Part shown: positions 14,537 through 23,111 of the stretch, in pieces | Numbering within the stretch: the stretch's first letter is position 1 | How the letters are laid out: every line of letters begins with the position of its first letter | DNA from: an uncultured Pseudomonadota bacterium | GTDB lineage: Bacteria > Myxococcota_A > UBA796 > CAJQPC01 | Length of the DNA: 34,703 nt | Direction of reading: 5' to 3' | NCBI GenBank assembly: GCA_913060515.1 | Contig: CAJXRZ010000067.1 | Span: 1 to 34,703, forward strand | The notes under the pieces: model-generated | What the model was told of the DNA's origin: nothing | Database searches by the model: none | What the model saw: the letters and a program-made list of their open reading frames with translations, nothing else | Made by a program: the position numbers and the translations under genes

Positions 14537-15437
14537 AGCCCAGCTCCAGCTTGCCCATCAGCTCGTTCCACTCACGCTTGGACAGGCCGCTGCCTTCTTG
14601 CTCGACCTTCTCGCCGGCGATCATGCGCTTGACCACGTCCACGCCCTGACGGCTCACGAAGGTGCCGCCCACGCGGTAGTCCTGGAAGGCCTCGTAGGTG
14701 GCGGGCACCCAGTCCTTCACAAAGTCCGCGATGGCGTGGCCGTAGACACGGATCTCGTACTGGGCGTGGGGGTGGATGCGCAGGCTCAGGAAGTTGAGCA
14801 GGTTGTGCAGGTCCACCTTCCAGTACCACTGGGTGTAGAAGTTCACCGGCAGGTTCATGCGGGCCAGCTCGCGGGCCAGTCCGTGGTCATCCATCAGGCT
14901 CTTGTAGCCATCGTAGGTCTGGATGGCGTCGCGCTTGAGCAGGTCCAGGACCTCGGCGCTCTGCTCGGCCGTCAGGGTATCGCCGCGGCCCTGCTTGTTG
15001 TCGCTGGACTGCACGGAGATGTGCTGGGGCTCTGGCAGGTAGAACTCCTTGTCCATCACCGAGTAGCGGGCGCTGTACTCGTTCACGTTTGCGGTGCGGT
15101 GGCGAATCCACTGGCGGGCCACAAAGATGGGCAGCTTGACGTGAAGCTTGATCTCGCACATCTCGAAGGGCGTGGTGTGCCGGTGGCGCATCAGGTAGCG
15201 GATCAGACCGCGGTCCTGGCGCAGCTTCTTGGTGCCCTTGCCGTAGGAGACCCGCGCCGCTTGCACCACGGCTGCATCGTCGCCCATGTAGTCCACGACC
15301 CGTACGAATCCGTGGTCCAGACAAGGAGTGGGCTCGTAGAGACGCTCCTCCAAGGCCGGTACAGTCGCTCTGCGGGTCATGTGGGTCTGCGCGCGGGCGT
15401 CGTCGATCGCGGCACGCATCTCGTCGCTGAGCTTCAT
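14535..15437 (-). CDS. thyX: Flavin-dependent thymidylate synthase ThyX
   Basis: ThyX makes dTMP from dUMP using methylene-tetrahydrofolate and reduced FAD, replacing ThyA. The product (300 aa) carries the signature RHR-x7-S as R112-H113-R114 through S122 ([13 protein letters not shown]), preceded by [14 protein letters not shown] and followed by [16 protein letters not shown] and [16 protein letters not shown]. The first 30 residues are an extra segment before the conserved core. ATG 15437 has GGAGG on the minus strand with a 7-nt gap. Only 41 bp separate it from the divergent TPR gene, so their promoters must overlap or lie inside coding DNA. A cluster of inverted repeats marks its 3' end. 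Confidence 0.96.
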   Translation of the reverse strand: MKLSDEMRAAIDDARAQTHMTRRATVPALEERLYEPTPCLDHGFVRVVDYMGDDAAVVQAARVSYGKGTKKLRQDRGLIRYLMRHRHTTPFEMCEIKLHVKLPIFVARQWIRHRTANVNEYSARYSVMDKEFYLPEPQHISVQSSDNKQGRGDTLTAEQSAEVLDLLKRDAIQTYDGYKSLMDDHGLARELARMNLPVNFYTQWYWKVDLHNLLNFLSLRIHPHAQYEIRVYGHAIADFVKDWVPATYEAFQDYRVGGTFVSRQGVDVVKRMIAGEKVEQEGSGLSKREWNELMGKLELG

Positions 15438-15478
15438 CGTGGGCCTCCGTGAGATAGCCTTCTAACACCGGAGGAAGT

Positions 15479-16636
15479 GTGAGCGCAGACAGCTTTGCCC
15501 AGCTAGCCCTACAGGCACTCAAGGCCGACCAACCCGAGCGGGCCATCGCCTACTTTGAGGAGGCCCTCGAGCATGCCGAGCGGCCTCGGCCCGATCTTTT
15601 GCACAGCATGGGTGTGGTGCTTCTGCAGCTCGCTGAACCGGAGAAGGCGCGTCCTTTGATGGCCATGGCTCTGGAGCAGGCTTGGGCTGTGGGGGCTGAG
15701 CAGGAGCTGCTGCTTCAGTGCGCCCTTGGATTGGCCGCCGCAAGCGAGGACAGTGATCTGGTCTCAGAGGCGCTGGCCGCCTACGAGCAGGCCTTCGAGG
15801 TCGACGCCAGAGCCGATCGCGCACTGGTGGGCAAGGCCCACTTGCTCCTCGGCTTGGGCCGGGTGGATGATGCGGTGGAGCTCTTGGATCGCTACCTGGG
15901 CTACGCCAAGGATGACCCGGAGTTCTTGGAAGCGGGACAGGCCCTGGTCGACGCGGCCAAGGCCTTTGCCAAGGAAGGGGACCCACCCGTTCTGCTCCAG
16001 GCACACCGAGAGTCCTACGTGGGCTTCTTCGATGAGACCATCAAGCGCATGGCCGAGAAGGGCTGGATGGGCGAGTGCGCGCGCATGATGCGCAACGAGG
16101 ACGGAGACGTGGTCAACGTCATCCCAGAGGGGGCGCGCCCCTACGCTGCAGTCCGAGTGGACTTGGTGGATCCCAGCACCGGCCAGGCCGGTCAGATCGG
16201 TGAGCAGCCCATGGTTGTCGCGGTCGGTGGCTTTGAGGCCTTGGCCCAGGCACCTGTGACCTTCGCTCAGGGAGGCCGTCCTTACCGCCTGCGCTACAGC
16301 TCCCAGTCTCCCTGGGACCAGCTCCCCATCCAAGTGCTCCTGGAGAAGCCCGTCGCCGAGGCCGAGGTCGAGCCCATCATGGCCGCTTGGTATCAGGCGG
16401 GCTTTGACGGTCGCTTCGGCACCAAGGAAGGCGGTCGCTTCCACTACATCTCCGATCCCATCACCTGTCGGGATGGGCACGGGGTGGTCTTCAACGTGGA
16501 TCTGGGCCGGGCCAACCTGCAGTGCATTGAGCACTTGCTCTCGTCCTTCGACCAACTCCATCAGAAGGTGGGCGTCGTCGAGGTCTTGCTGGGCCGCGGC
16601 TCCTTGAGCCCACGGGAAGAGGCGCCGGCTGGCTAG
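15479..16636 (+). CDS. TPR protein with an unassigned C-terminal domain
   Basis: The product (385 aa) has no signal peptide. Residues 1-165 are TPR-like helices (ALKADQPERAIAYFEEALEH, VVLLQLAEPEKARPLMAMAL, HLLLGLGRVDDAVELLDRYL). The C-terminal half (about 180-370) is a mixed alpha/beta region with YAAVRVDLVDP, WDQLPIQVLLEKP and a final CRDGHGVVFNVDLGRANLQC; I do not recognise it. GTG 15479 follows GGAGGA at 15470-15475 with a short 3-nt gap. It diverges from thyX and converges with the next gene: the two stop codons share the tetranucleotide CTAG (16633-16636). It is probably a cytoplasmic scaffold or enzyme with a TPR docking part. Confidence 0.8.
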   Translation: MSADSFAQLALQALKADQPERAIAYFEEALEHAERPRPDLLHSMGVVLLQLAEPEKARPLMAMALEQAWAVGAEQELLLQCALGLAAASEDSDLVSEALAAYEQAFEVDARADRALVGKAHLLLGLGRVDDAVELLDRYLGYAKDDPEFLEAGQALVDAAKAFAKEGDPPVLLQAHRESYVGFFDETIKRMAEKGWMGECARMMRNEDGDVVNVIPEGARPYAAVRVDLVDPSTGQAGQIGEQPMVVAVGGFEALAQAPVTFAQGGRPYRLRYSSQSPWDQLPIQVLLEKPVAEAEVEPIMAAWYQAGFDGRFGTKEGGRFHYISDPITCRDGHGVVFNVDLGRANLQCIEHLLSSFDQLHQKVGVVEVLLGRGSLSPREEAPAG

Positions 16637-17508
16637 AAGGGATTCGCCCCGCGCTCCACAGGCACCGCCAGTGGGTAGAGCGGCGCGCCCGGATCCATGG
16701 ACTGCAACAGCAACCAGCTCTCCTTGGCCTGCTGCCGCTTGCCAAGGTGCATCAGGTAGCTGACGCGCCGGGCGAGCAGCACCCTGTGGTTGTTCCCTTT
16801 GGTGGTGTAGAGGTGCCCCTCGATGTCGGCCGCTGCCAGTTTGTAGAGCCCATTGTCCAGCAGAAGTTGGGTGCGCATCGTCTGTACATCGGGGCTATCG
16901 GATGCGCGTTGGTCCACCTTCATGATGGTCTTCAAGGCCTTCTTGGGTTTGCCCTGTGCAAGGAGCAGGCGGCTCTCAGCGACGAGGTAGCGAGCACTCT
17001 CCTTGCGCGGCACCTGGTCCAGGTGGGTCTGCGCCGTCACCGGCAGGTCCAAGTCCAAGGCGATCTGGGCCAAGAGCACGTGGATGGAGCCTCGGTCTGG
17101 GTTCACAGCCAGGCCCATCTGTGCCGCCTCCCAGGCTTTGCCCAAGGCCCCCGCGCTCCGGTAGTCCCGACCTATCTCCAACCACAGCTTCGCCTCTGCA
17201 GCCTCGCTTCTAGCTCGGCCATCGAGGACTTGGGTCGTGCGCAGCGCTGCAGCCTCTTCCCCGCGCCCAATGGACCGCAAGCTGTTGGCGTGCAGGGTGT
17301 CCAGGCTGCGTCGCTCGCAGCGGTCGAAGAGCACTGCAGCCTTGATGAAGCGATTGGCTTGGTAGTGCTCGCGTGCTTGCACACAGGTCGTCGTGTCGTA
17401 CTGCGCGTCAACGACGAAGCCCAGTCGCAGCACGGTGCTCTTCTTCGGGCTGTGTGCGCAGCTCGTCAGCGTCCCCAGGGTCGCCAGCGTTAGAATCCAT
17501 CCCTTCAT
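16633..17508 (-). CDS. TPR lipoprotein, paralog of the adjacent gene
   Basis: The product (291 aa) has a signal peptide with lipobox LGTLTSC (Cys17), so it is probably a membrane-anchored periplasmic lipoprotein. The rest is made of degenerate TPR helices (REHYQANRFIKAAVLFDRC, LLLAQGKPKKALKTIMKV, SYLMHLGKRQQAKESWLLLQ). Its end, ESWLLLQSMDPGAPLYPLAVP, aligns with RTWALLQALAPGSPLFPEHVP in the neighbour at 17537-18478, so the two arose by duplication. ATG 17508 has no Shine-Dalgarno but TATGCT lies 6 nt upstream, so this gene may have its own leaderless promoter as well as being second in the operon. Confidence 0.83.
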   Translation of the reverse strand: MKGWILTLATLGTLTSCAHSPKKSTVLRLGFVVDAQYDTTTCVQAREHYQANRFIKAAVLFDRCERRSLDTLHANSLRSIGRGEEAAALRTTQVLDGRARSEAAEAKLWLEIGRDYRSAGALGKAWEAAQMGLAVNPDRGSIHVLLAQIALDLDLPVTAQTHLDQVPRKESARYLVAESRLLLAQGKPKKALKTIMKVDQRASDSPDVQTMRTQLLLDNGLYKLAAADIEGHLYTTKGNNHRVLLARRVSYLMHLGKRQQAKESWLLLQSMDPGAPLYPLAVPVERGANPF

Positions 17509-17514
17509 AGAGGG

Positions 17515-17520
17515 AGCATA
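17515..17520 (-). promoter_or_regulatory. TANNNT box 6 nt before the TPR lipoprotein gene
   Basis: On the minus strand TATGCT is followed by CCCTCT and ATG. No Shine-Dalgarno is present, as expected for a leaderless start between two co-directional genes. Confidence 0.35.
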
Positions 17521-17536
17521 CCCTTGGGAAGGGCGA

Positions 17537-18478
17537 CTATTTCGGCGATTGTGGGTCCGCGCTCAAGCCGGGCACATGCTCGGGGAAGAGGGGACTGCCT
17601 GGAGCGAGGGCTTGGAGAAGCGCCCAGGTGCGTTGAGCGGCTGGATCGTCTCCGAGCGCCAAGTAGGTGCGGGTCAGGGCCGCCAGCAGGATGGGGTCCT
17701 CCCGCTGGGCCATGTTTGGCCTGTTGAGCACCAACAAGGCTTCTTCCGGCCGGTCGAGCTGAAGCAGGGCCATCGCGCTCATTGCGGCGGCCTGAGGCAT
17801 GACGATGCGTTGCTGCTTTGCCTTCTCGAGCCACTCCAGAGCGATCAAGGGCTGCTGCATGGCCAGGGCCAGACGCGCTTCCACCAGGTAGATGCGGTAG
17901 GGCGGCGTCGTCGCTCGATATCTGCGCGCCAAGAAGAGCTGTGCTTCGGCGTCGTCCACGTCCCCATCGTCCAGGGAGAGCTCTGCCATGAAGGCATAGA
18001 TTCGCGGCTCGCTGGGGTGGATGACGAGGGCCCGGTAGGCGGTGTCCCAGGCTTGGTTCAGCGCGCCGGCGCGTCGATAGTCTTCGAGCATGGCCAACAG
18101 AGCGATGACGGTCGCGTTGTCACTGAGCTCCGGTTGGAAAAGGCGTTCGGAGTGGAGGGCGGCGGCTTCTAGACCGCGTCCGCTCTCCCGGAGACCTTCC
18201 GCTTGGCGAGCCAGTCCGGCTGTGGGGTACAAGTCGGTTCCGTTTCCGCGCTCCAGGTGGTGCAAAGACAGCTCGTACTTGCCTTCGACCGCCATGGCCA
18301 AGCCGGCCAGCGTGTTCAGGTGGGGGTCATTGGGCGCCTGCTGCAGCCGTGGCTCGAGCATGCGCATGGCCCCATTTCCGCGGCCTTGTCCAATAAAGCC
18401 CAGTTCACGGCTCGGTGCTCTGGCCCACGAGGCAGAGAGGCTGAGCAGAAGTGTTAGCAGGGGGAGGATGGGCCGCAT
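17537..18478 (-). CDS. Exported TPR protein, paralog of the downstream lipoprotein
   Basis: The product (313 aa) has a cleavable signal peptide (LLTLLLSLSASWARA) and no lipobox Cys, so it is probably periplasmic. At least six TPR-like helix pairs follow, including LAMAVEGKYELSLHHLERG, ELSLDDGDVDDAEAQLFLAR, RLALAMQQPLIALEWLEKA and LLQLDRPEEALLVLNRP. Its C-terminal part aligns with the lipoprotein encoded 28 bp downstream. The duplication therefore produced one soluble and one lipid-anchored form. It diverges from the sulfatase-TPR gene with only 29 bp between start codons, which suggests linked regulation. The partner protein is unknown. Confidence 0.82.
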   Translation of the reverse strand: MRPILPLLTLLLSLSASWARAPSRELGFIGQGRGNGAMRMLEPRLQQAPNDPHLNTLAGLAMAVEGKYELSLHHLERGNGTDLYPTAGLARQAEGLRESGRGLEAAALHSERLFQPELSDNATVIALLAMLEDYRRAGALNQAWDTAYRALVIHPSEPRIYAFMAELSLDDGDVDDAEAQLFLARRYRATTPPYRIYLVEARLALAMQQPLIALEWLEKAKQQRIVMPQAAAMSAMALLQLDRPEEALLVLNRPNMAQREDPILLAALTRTYLALGDDPAAQRTWALLQALAPGSPLFPEHVPGLSADPQSPK

Positions 18479-18507
18479 CGGCGTGGCTTAACGTGAGGGA
18501 GTCTAGA

Positions 18508-20784
18508 ATGTCTGTGCTGTTGTTGTTGGCCTGCAGTGGCTCGGTATCCGAGATCCAGACGCCTCCAGCTCCGCGGCCCTCGCTGCTCTTGATCACCCTC
18601 GACACCACACGAGCGGACGCTCTGGGTGCCTATGGCCACAGCGGTGCGAGCACCCCAAACTTCGATGCGATGGCGGACGCTGGGGTGCGCTTTGACCGCG
18701 CCTACGCGACGGTTCCGCTCACGACGCCTTCCCACGCCTCGATGTTGACCGGGCTCTACCCAACCCGTCATGGCATCCACAACAACGGCGACGCCATCCT
18801 CAAGGAAGAAGTAGAGACGCTGGCCGAGCGGCTTGACGGGGAGGGATACCGCAGCGCGGCGTCTGTCTCAGCCTTCGTGACCACAGCGATGTGGAACTTG
18901 GACCAGGGATTCGACGCCTACTTCGACGACGTGCGCAGAAGCAAGGGCTCCCGCTGGGAGTATGAGCGCCCAGCAGACGAGGTCGTCGATGACCTTGAGA
19001 GCTGGCTCCCCAGCGGTGAGGATCCCTTCTTCGCTTGGGCCCACTTCTACGATGCACATGGCCCCTACGAGGACCGTGACGATTTCCAGCTGGCCACGCC
19101 CTACGATGAGGAGATCGCCTTTGTCGACGTTCAGATCGGGCGGCTCATTGAGTCAGCAAAGGCGCAGGCGGGGCCCGGTGGACTAGCGGTGATCTTGGTG
19201 GCGGACCATGGCGAGGCCTTTGGAGAGCACGATGAGAATGGGCACGGCCTGTTCCTCTACGACACCACCATGCGCATCCCCTTTGTCATCGTTCCACCCC
19301 AGGCCCTCAGTACCGGGGTTGTGGTGGACCAAGCGGTCTCCAACGTCGACGTGATGCCCACGGCTCTGGGGTTGTTGGGACTCAGCTCGCCAGCGGACCT
19401 GGACGGCCGCGATCTAAGCGGCGCTGTCTCAGGCAGCTTGGCGCCACGCGGGCCGGTGTACTTGGAGTCTGAACTGGCTGCACAACGCTTTGGCTTTCAC
19501 CCTGAGCTGGCGATCGCGGACCAAGGGATGAAGCTTTTTGATACCCCAAGCATGCGTCTGTATGACCTGGCTTTGGACCCCCGTGAGCTCACGGACGTCA
19601 GCGCGGACCAGCCTGAGACAGTGGCCAGGCTGCACGCCTTTAGAGAGCAGGTCTGGGCGGCACGAGAGAGCGGAGAGGCCGCCGCGATGAGCCCAGAGCT
19701 CATGGAGCAGCTGGCTGCCCTTGGGTACGTCGGAGGAAGCACGGTCACGGTCGACCTGGAGTCCGCCCCAGACGTCAAGGACATGGGAGAGGTCATTCGC
19801 GCGGTCGAGGCTGCACGTCTGCTGCTGGAGAAGGGCGAGCACGCCCTTGCGGTTCAAGCCTTTGAGCGCATTCTGGTCGATCACCCCTCTCTCGGCGAGG
19901 TCTTGACCGGTTTGGCCAGGGCCCAGATGGCGCTGGGTGACCATGCAGCGGCCGAGGCGACCTATAGGCGTGCCATTGAGCTGCAGCCCTCCAGCACGGT
20001 GCTGCGCTCCAACCTAGCCCAGGCCTTGGCCTCCCAAGGACGTCTACAGGAGGGCTACGACCTGATGGCGTCGATCCACGAGCAAGTCCCAGGGGATGAG
20101 CTCGCTCGGGCCGGAATGTTGAAGATGGCCATCGATCTGGACCAGCACCAAGCCGCCGCGGACATGGGGTTGGCTTGGCTGAAGGAGAACCCTGAGCAGC
20201 GCACAACGCAGGCCTTTACGGGCATCGCGTTGGTCCACCTGGGCCGGAATGCACAGGCCAAGCCCCTGTTGCAAGCCAGCTTGAGCGACGGACTGCCGCG
20301 TCAGTTGGTTCACCTGGCTCTGGCGCGCGTCGCGCAGACCGAGAAGGATTTGGCCGCAGCTCGCAGTCACTACGAGGCCGAGCTCGCGTGGTTTCCCAAG
20401 AATCGGGCGGTGCGCCGAGAGCTGGCTGGCCTGTGCATGAGCTCCAAGGACTGGGTCTGCGCCCGTGACAACTACGCCCTCTTGGCCGAGGAGAGCCCCA
20501 AGGGGCCGCCGAACGCCCTGCGCCTGATGTGGGCACAAGCCCTCTTCAACCTGGAGGAGTACGCCCAAGCTCGGGCCGTCCTGGACCCGGCGCTGGAGAG
20601 TCAGGGCCCCGACATTCTTCTGCTGCACGCCAACCTGCTGGCCAAGGAGGGCAAACGCGAGGAGGGCAAGAAGGTCTTCGAGCAGGCACAAGCGCTCAAG
20701 ATCAAAGAGGTCGAGGCGGCCAAGAAGGCCATGAAAGACAAGGCCCCCGACAGCCCTGCGCCTGCAAGCCCGCCCACTCCCTGA
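18508..20784 (+). CDS. Sulfatase/alkaline-phosphatase superfamily lipoprotein fused to TPRs
   Basis: The product (758 aa from ATG 18508) starts with a very short signal and lipobox (MSVLLLLAC, Cys9). Residues 25-400 are a sulfatase-type domain: LITLDTTRADALG with metal-binding Asp32, TTPSHASMLTGLYPTRHG, and VADHGEAFGEHDENGHG. In true sulfatases the second motif is C/S-x-P-S-R; here it is T72-T-P-S-H76, so no formylglycine can form. Thr is the nucleophile of phosphoethanolamine and phosphoglycerol transferases of the same superfamily. Residues 425-745 are TPRs, with a Lys/Pro tail. ATG 18508 has AGGGAG with a 6-nt gap; GTG 18493 would add basic residues. It probably acts on envelope glycans or lipids. 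Confidence 0.88.
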   Translation: MSVLLLLACSGSVSEIQTPPAPRPSLLLITLDTTRADALGAYGHSGASTPNFDAMADAGVRFDRAYATVPLTTPSHASMLTGLYPTRHGIHNNGDAILKEEVETLAERLDGEGYRSAASVSAFVTTAMWNLDQGFDAYFDDVRRSKGSRWEYERPADEVVDDLESWLPSGEDPFFAWAHFYDAHGPYEDRDDFQLATPYDEEIAFVDVQIGRLIESAKAQAGPGGLAVILVADHGEAFGEHDENGHGLFLYDTTMRIPFVIVPPQALSTGVVVDQAVSNVDVMPTALGLLGLSSPADLDGRDLSGAVSGSLAPRGPVYLESELAAQRFGFHPELAIADQGMKLFDTPSMRLYDLALDPRELTDVSADQPETVARLHAFREQVWAARESGEAAAMSPELMEQLAALGYVGGSTVTVDLESAPDVKDMGEVIRAVEAARLLLEKGEHALAVQAFERILVDHPSLGEVLTGLARAQMALGDHAAAEATYRRAIELQPSSTVLRSNLAQALASQGRLQEGYDLMASIHEQVPGDELARAGMLKMAIDLDQHQAAADMGLAWLKENPEQRTTQAFTGIALVHLGRNAQAKPLLQASLSDGLPRQLVHLALARVAQTEKDLAAARSHYEAELAWFPKNRAVRRELAGLCMSSKDWVCARDNYALLAEESPKGPPNALRLMWAQALFNLEEYAQARAVLDPALESQGPDILLLHANLLAKEGKREEGKKVFEQAQALKIKEVEAAKKAMKDKAPDSPAPASPPTP

Positions 20785-20850
20785 GCGGTGAAGGGCTCGT
20801 TCATGCCCTTCACTGGCATGCGTTGACCTGAGTGGGGCAGCTCCCAGAGC

Positions 20851-20884
20851 AAAAAACCCCCGCCCGAAGGCGAGGGTCTTTGTT
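20851..20884. terminator. Bidirectional intrinsic terminator
   Basis: ACCCCCGCC pairs with GGCGAGGGT around a CGAA tetraloop, with one C-A mismatch. Six A before the stem and TCTTTGTT after it give A/U tails in both directions. It separates the convergent sulfatase-TPR and Asp-Ala lipoprotein genes. Confidence 0.8.
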
Positions 20885-20902
20885 GCCCAAGGGGGCTCAA
20901 CT

Positions 20903-21529
<627 letters not shown>

Positions 21530-21575
21530 TGAAAAACTCCATCGTTGGCCCAGAAGGCGAGCCAGAACAGGGTGC

Positions 21576-21604
21576 AGGGTATTGCAAGATTCTGTGCAGG
21601 GCAA
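21576..21604 (-). promoter_or_regulatory. Candidate promoter of the Asp-Ala lipoprotein gene
   Basis: On the minus strand TTGCCC (21604-21599) and TACCCT (21581-21576) are 17 bp apart, 46 bp before the start codon. The flanking sequence holds two copies of CCCTGCAC, one beside each hexamer, which might bind a regulator. Confidence 0.45.
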
Positions 21605-21653
21605 CACCCGGCAATCGGGCTTTGTACTCCTGCTGGGATCGAAAGGGGGCTGC

Positions 21654-22361
21654 CTACCAGAAGTACCAGAGGTCGACGCTGGGCAAAGGCAAGACTGGAG
21701 GGAGGTTTTCGCCCCCACCGTTGAAGTCATTGAGCCCCTCTGCCAACCAAGTGCTGTCTCGGTACTGCAGGCCAACGGCGAGCCGCCAGTTGTCCCGCCA
21801 AGCGTGGTTCCACTCGGCGCCGAAGCTACCGGCGTAGCTCTCGGTCAGCACCGAGTTGTAGGGATCTACGCCGACGTAGAAGCGCCAAGTGGTCCCGTCG
21901 TTGATGTACCAGTGGGCGCTGGCGTAGAGCTCAGTGTTCAGGGAGTTGGTGCGCTCTTTCTCGCCAGCAGCGTTCTCGTCCGAAGTGGCAAAACCGACGT
22001 TTGCACTCAGGTTAAAGCGGCTGCTCTTGGGACCGCCGGTGGTCCAGTTGACCCCGGCGTTGGCGCTCTGTCTGCCAAAGAGCCACGTGCTCCCGACGAA
22101 ACCTTCGACGCTCAGAGCGCCTTGCTTGCCCTCTCGGATGGCGTACTCCACGCCCACATTGGGACCCCAGAACCAGCTCTGCTTCTCTCTGGCCCCACCC
22201 AAGATCACGGTCTTGAGCTCAACTTCGTCAGTGATCGCGAACTGGGAGACCCGGAACACGTCGATTTGGTTTTGACCGGGCGCGAGGGTGTGCGCCGTGT
22301 CATCGAATTCGGGACTGGTCAGAGGCTTGGCCTGTGCGGCCGCCAGGAGCAAAAGAAGCAT
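21654..22361 (-). CDS. Outer-membrane beta-barrel protein, paralog A
   Basis: The product (235 aa) has a very short signal sequence, MLLLLLAAAQA, cut before KPLTSPEF. The rest is alternating hydrophobic beta strands with many Gly, Trp and Tyr, ending in LWYFW; a terminal aromatic residue is the usual signal for the barrel-assembly machinery. It aligns along its whole length with the upstream gene: KPL-SPEFDDTAHTLAPGQNQIDVFRVSQFAI here against KPL-SAEFEDTGHTLAPGQKQIDLFRSSQFAI there. Only 4 bp separate the genes, so they form one transcript. The longer frame before ATG 22361 overlaps the upstream gene and is rejected; GGTAGG lies just before this ATG. The barrel's cargo is unknown. Confidence 0.82.
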   Translation of the reverse strand: MLLLLLAAAQAKPLTSPEFDDTAHTLAPGQNQIDVFRVSQFAITDEVELKTVILGGAREKQSWFWGPNVGVEYAIREGKQGALSVEGFVGSTWLFGRQSANAGVNWTTGGPKSSRFNLSANVGFATSDENAAGEKERTNSLNTELYASAHWYINDGTTWRFYVGVDPYNSVLTESYAGSFGAEWNHAWRDNWRLAVGLQYRDSTWLAEGLNDFNGGGENLPPVLPLPSVDLWYFW

Positions 22362-22365
22362 GTAC

Positions 22366-23070
22366 CTACCAGGTAAAGAAGACGTTGGCGGTGGGGACGG
22401 GGAAGACGGCCGGGACCCAAGAGGAGTCAGCGTCGATCTCGTCCAGCGCAGCCACGTAGCGGTCTGTGGATTGCAGGCGCAGGCCCAACATGATGCGGGC
22501 CGAATCGCCCATTCCGTGGTTCCAATCAAAGCCGAGCGTGCCGACGAAGGTCTCGCTGCGCGCAGAGTTCAAGGGGTCGATGCCGCCGTAGATCCGCCAG
22601 GTGGTCTTCTTGGAAGGCACGATGTGGTAGCTGGCGTAGAGGTTGGTTCCTACGGCGTTCGCGCGGTCTGCGTTCTCTACCTTCACGGTGGCCAGAGAGA
22701 CGCCACCGGTGAGGTTGATGCGGTTCTTGACCGCGCCACCCTTCGTCCAGGTGACGTTTCCACCCAGGGTCTGGGAGGTGAAGCGCCAGTCTGTTGCCAA
22801 GTTCGCGCCCACAGACAGCGCGCCTTGCTTGCCCTCTTGGATGGCGTACTCCACGCCAGCGTTGGGGCCCGCAAACCAGCCGGCCCTGGTGTCGCGGCCG
22901 ATGGCGCCAAGAATGACGGTGTTGAGCTCCAGCTCATCCGAGATGGCGAACTGAGAGGACCGAAACAGATCGATCTGCTTCTGGCCCGGAGCCAGGGTGT
23001 GTCCGGTGTCTTCGAACTCGGCGGAGCTCAGGGGCTTGGCTTGGGCCATTGTGATCAGCAGCAGCAGCAT
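22366..23070 (-). CDS. Outer-membrane beta-barrel protein, paralog B
   Basis: This 234-aa paralog of the next gene begins MLLLLITMAQA-KPLSS, with a short signal peptide lacking any basic residue, and ends PTANVFFTW, a barrel-type C-terminus. Strand-like segments such as YAIQEGKQGALSVGANLATDW and TTWRIYGGIDPLNSARSETF are shared with paralog A. ATG 23070 is supported by GCGAGG with a suitable gap. The 12 bases CCACAAGCGAGG over the ribosome-binding site also occur before the 58-aa gene at 14286. proB ends 41 bp upstream on the same strand. The paralogs differ most in strand-loop regions, as expected of surface-exposed loops. Confidence 0.82.
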   Translation of the reverse strand: MLLLLITMAQAKPLSSAEFEDTGHTLAPGQKQIDLFRSSQFAISDELELNTVILGAIGRDTRAGWFAGPNAGVEYAIQEGKQGALSVGANLATDWRFTSQTLGGNVTWTKGGAVKNRINLTGGVSLATVKVENADRANAVGTNLYASYHIVPSKKTTWRIYGGIDPLNSARSETFVGTLGFDWNHGMGDSARIMLGLRLQSTDRYVAALDEIDADSSWVPAVFPVPTANVFFTW

Positions 23071-23111
23071 GGGGACCTCGCTTGTGGTGCAGCGAGCTTA
23101 TCCCGGTTGGC

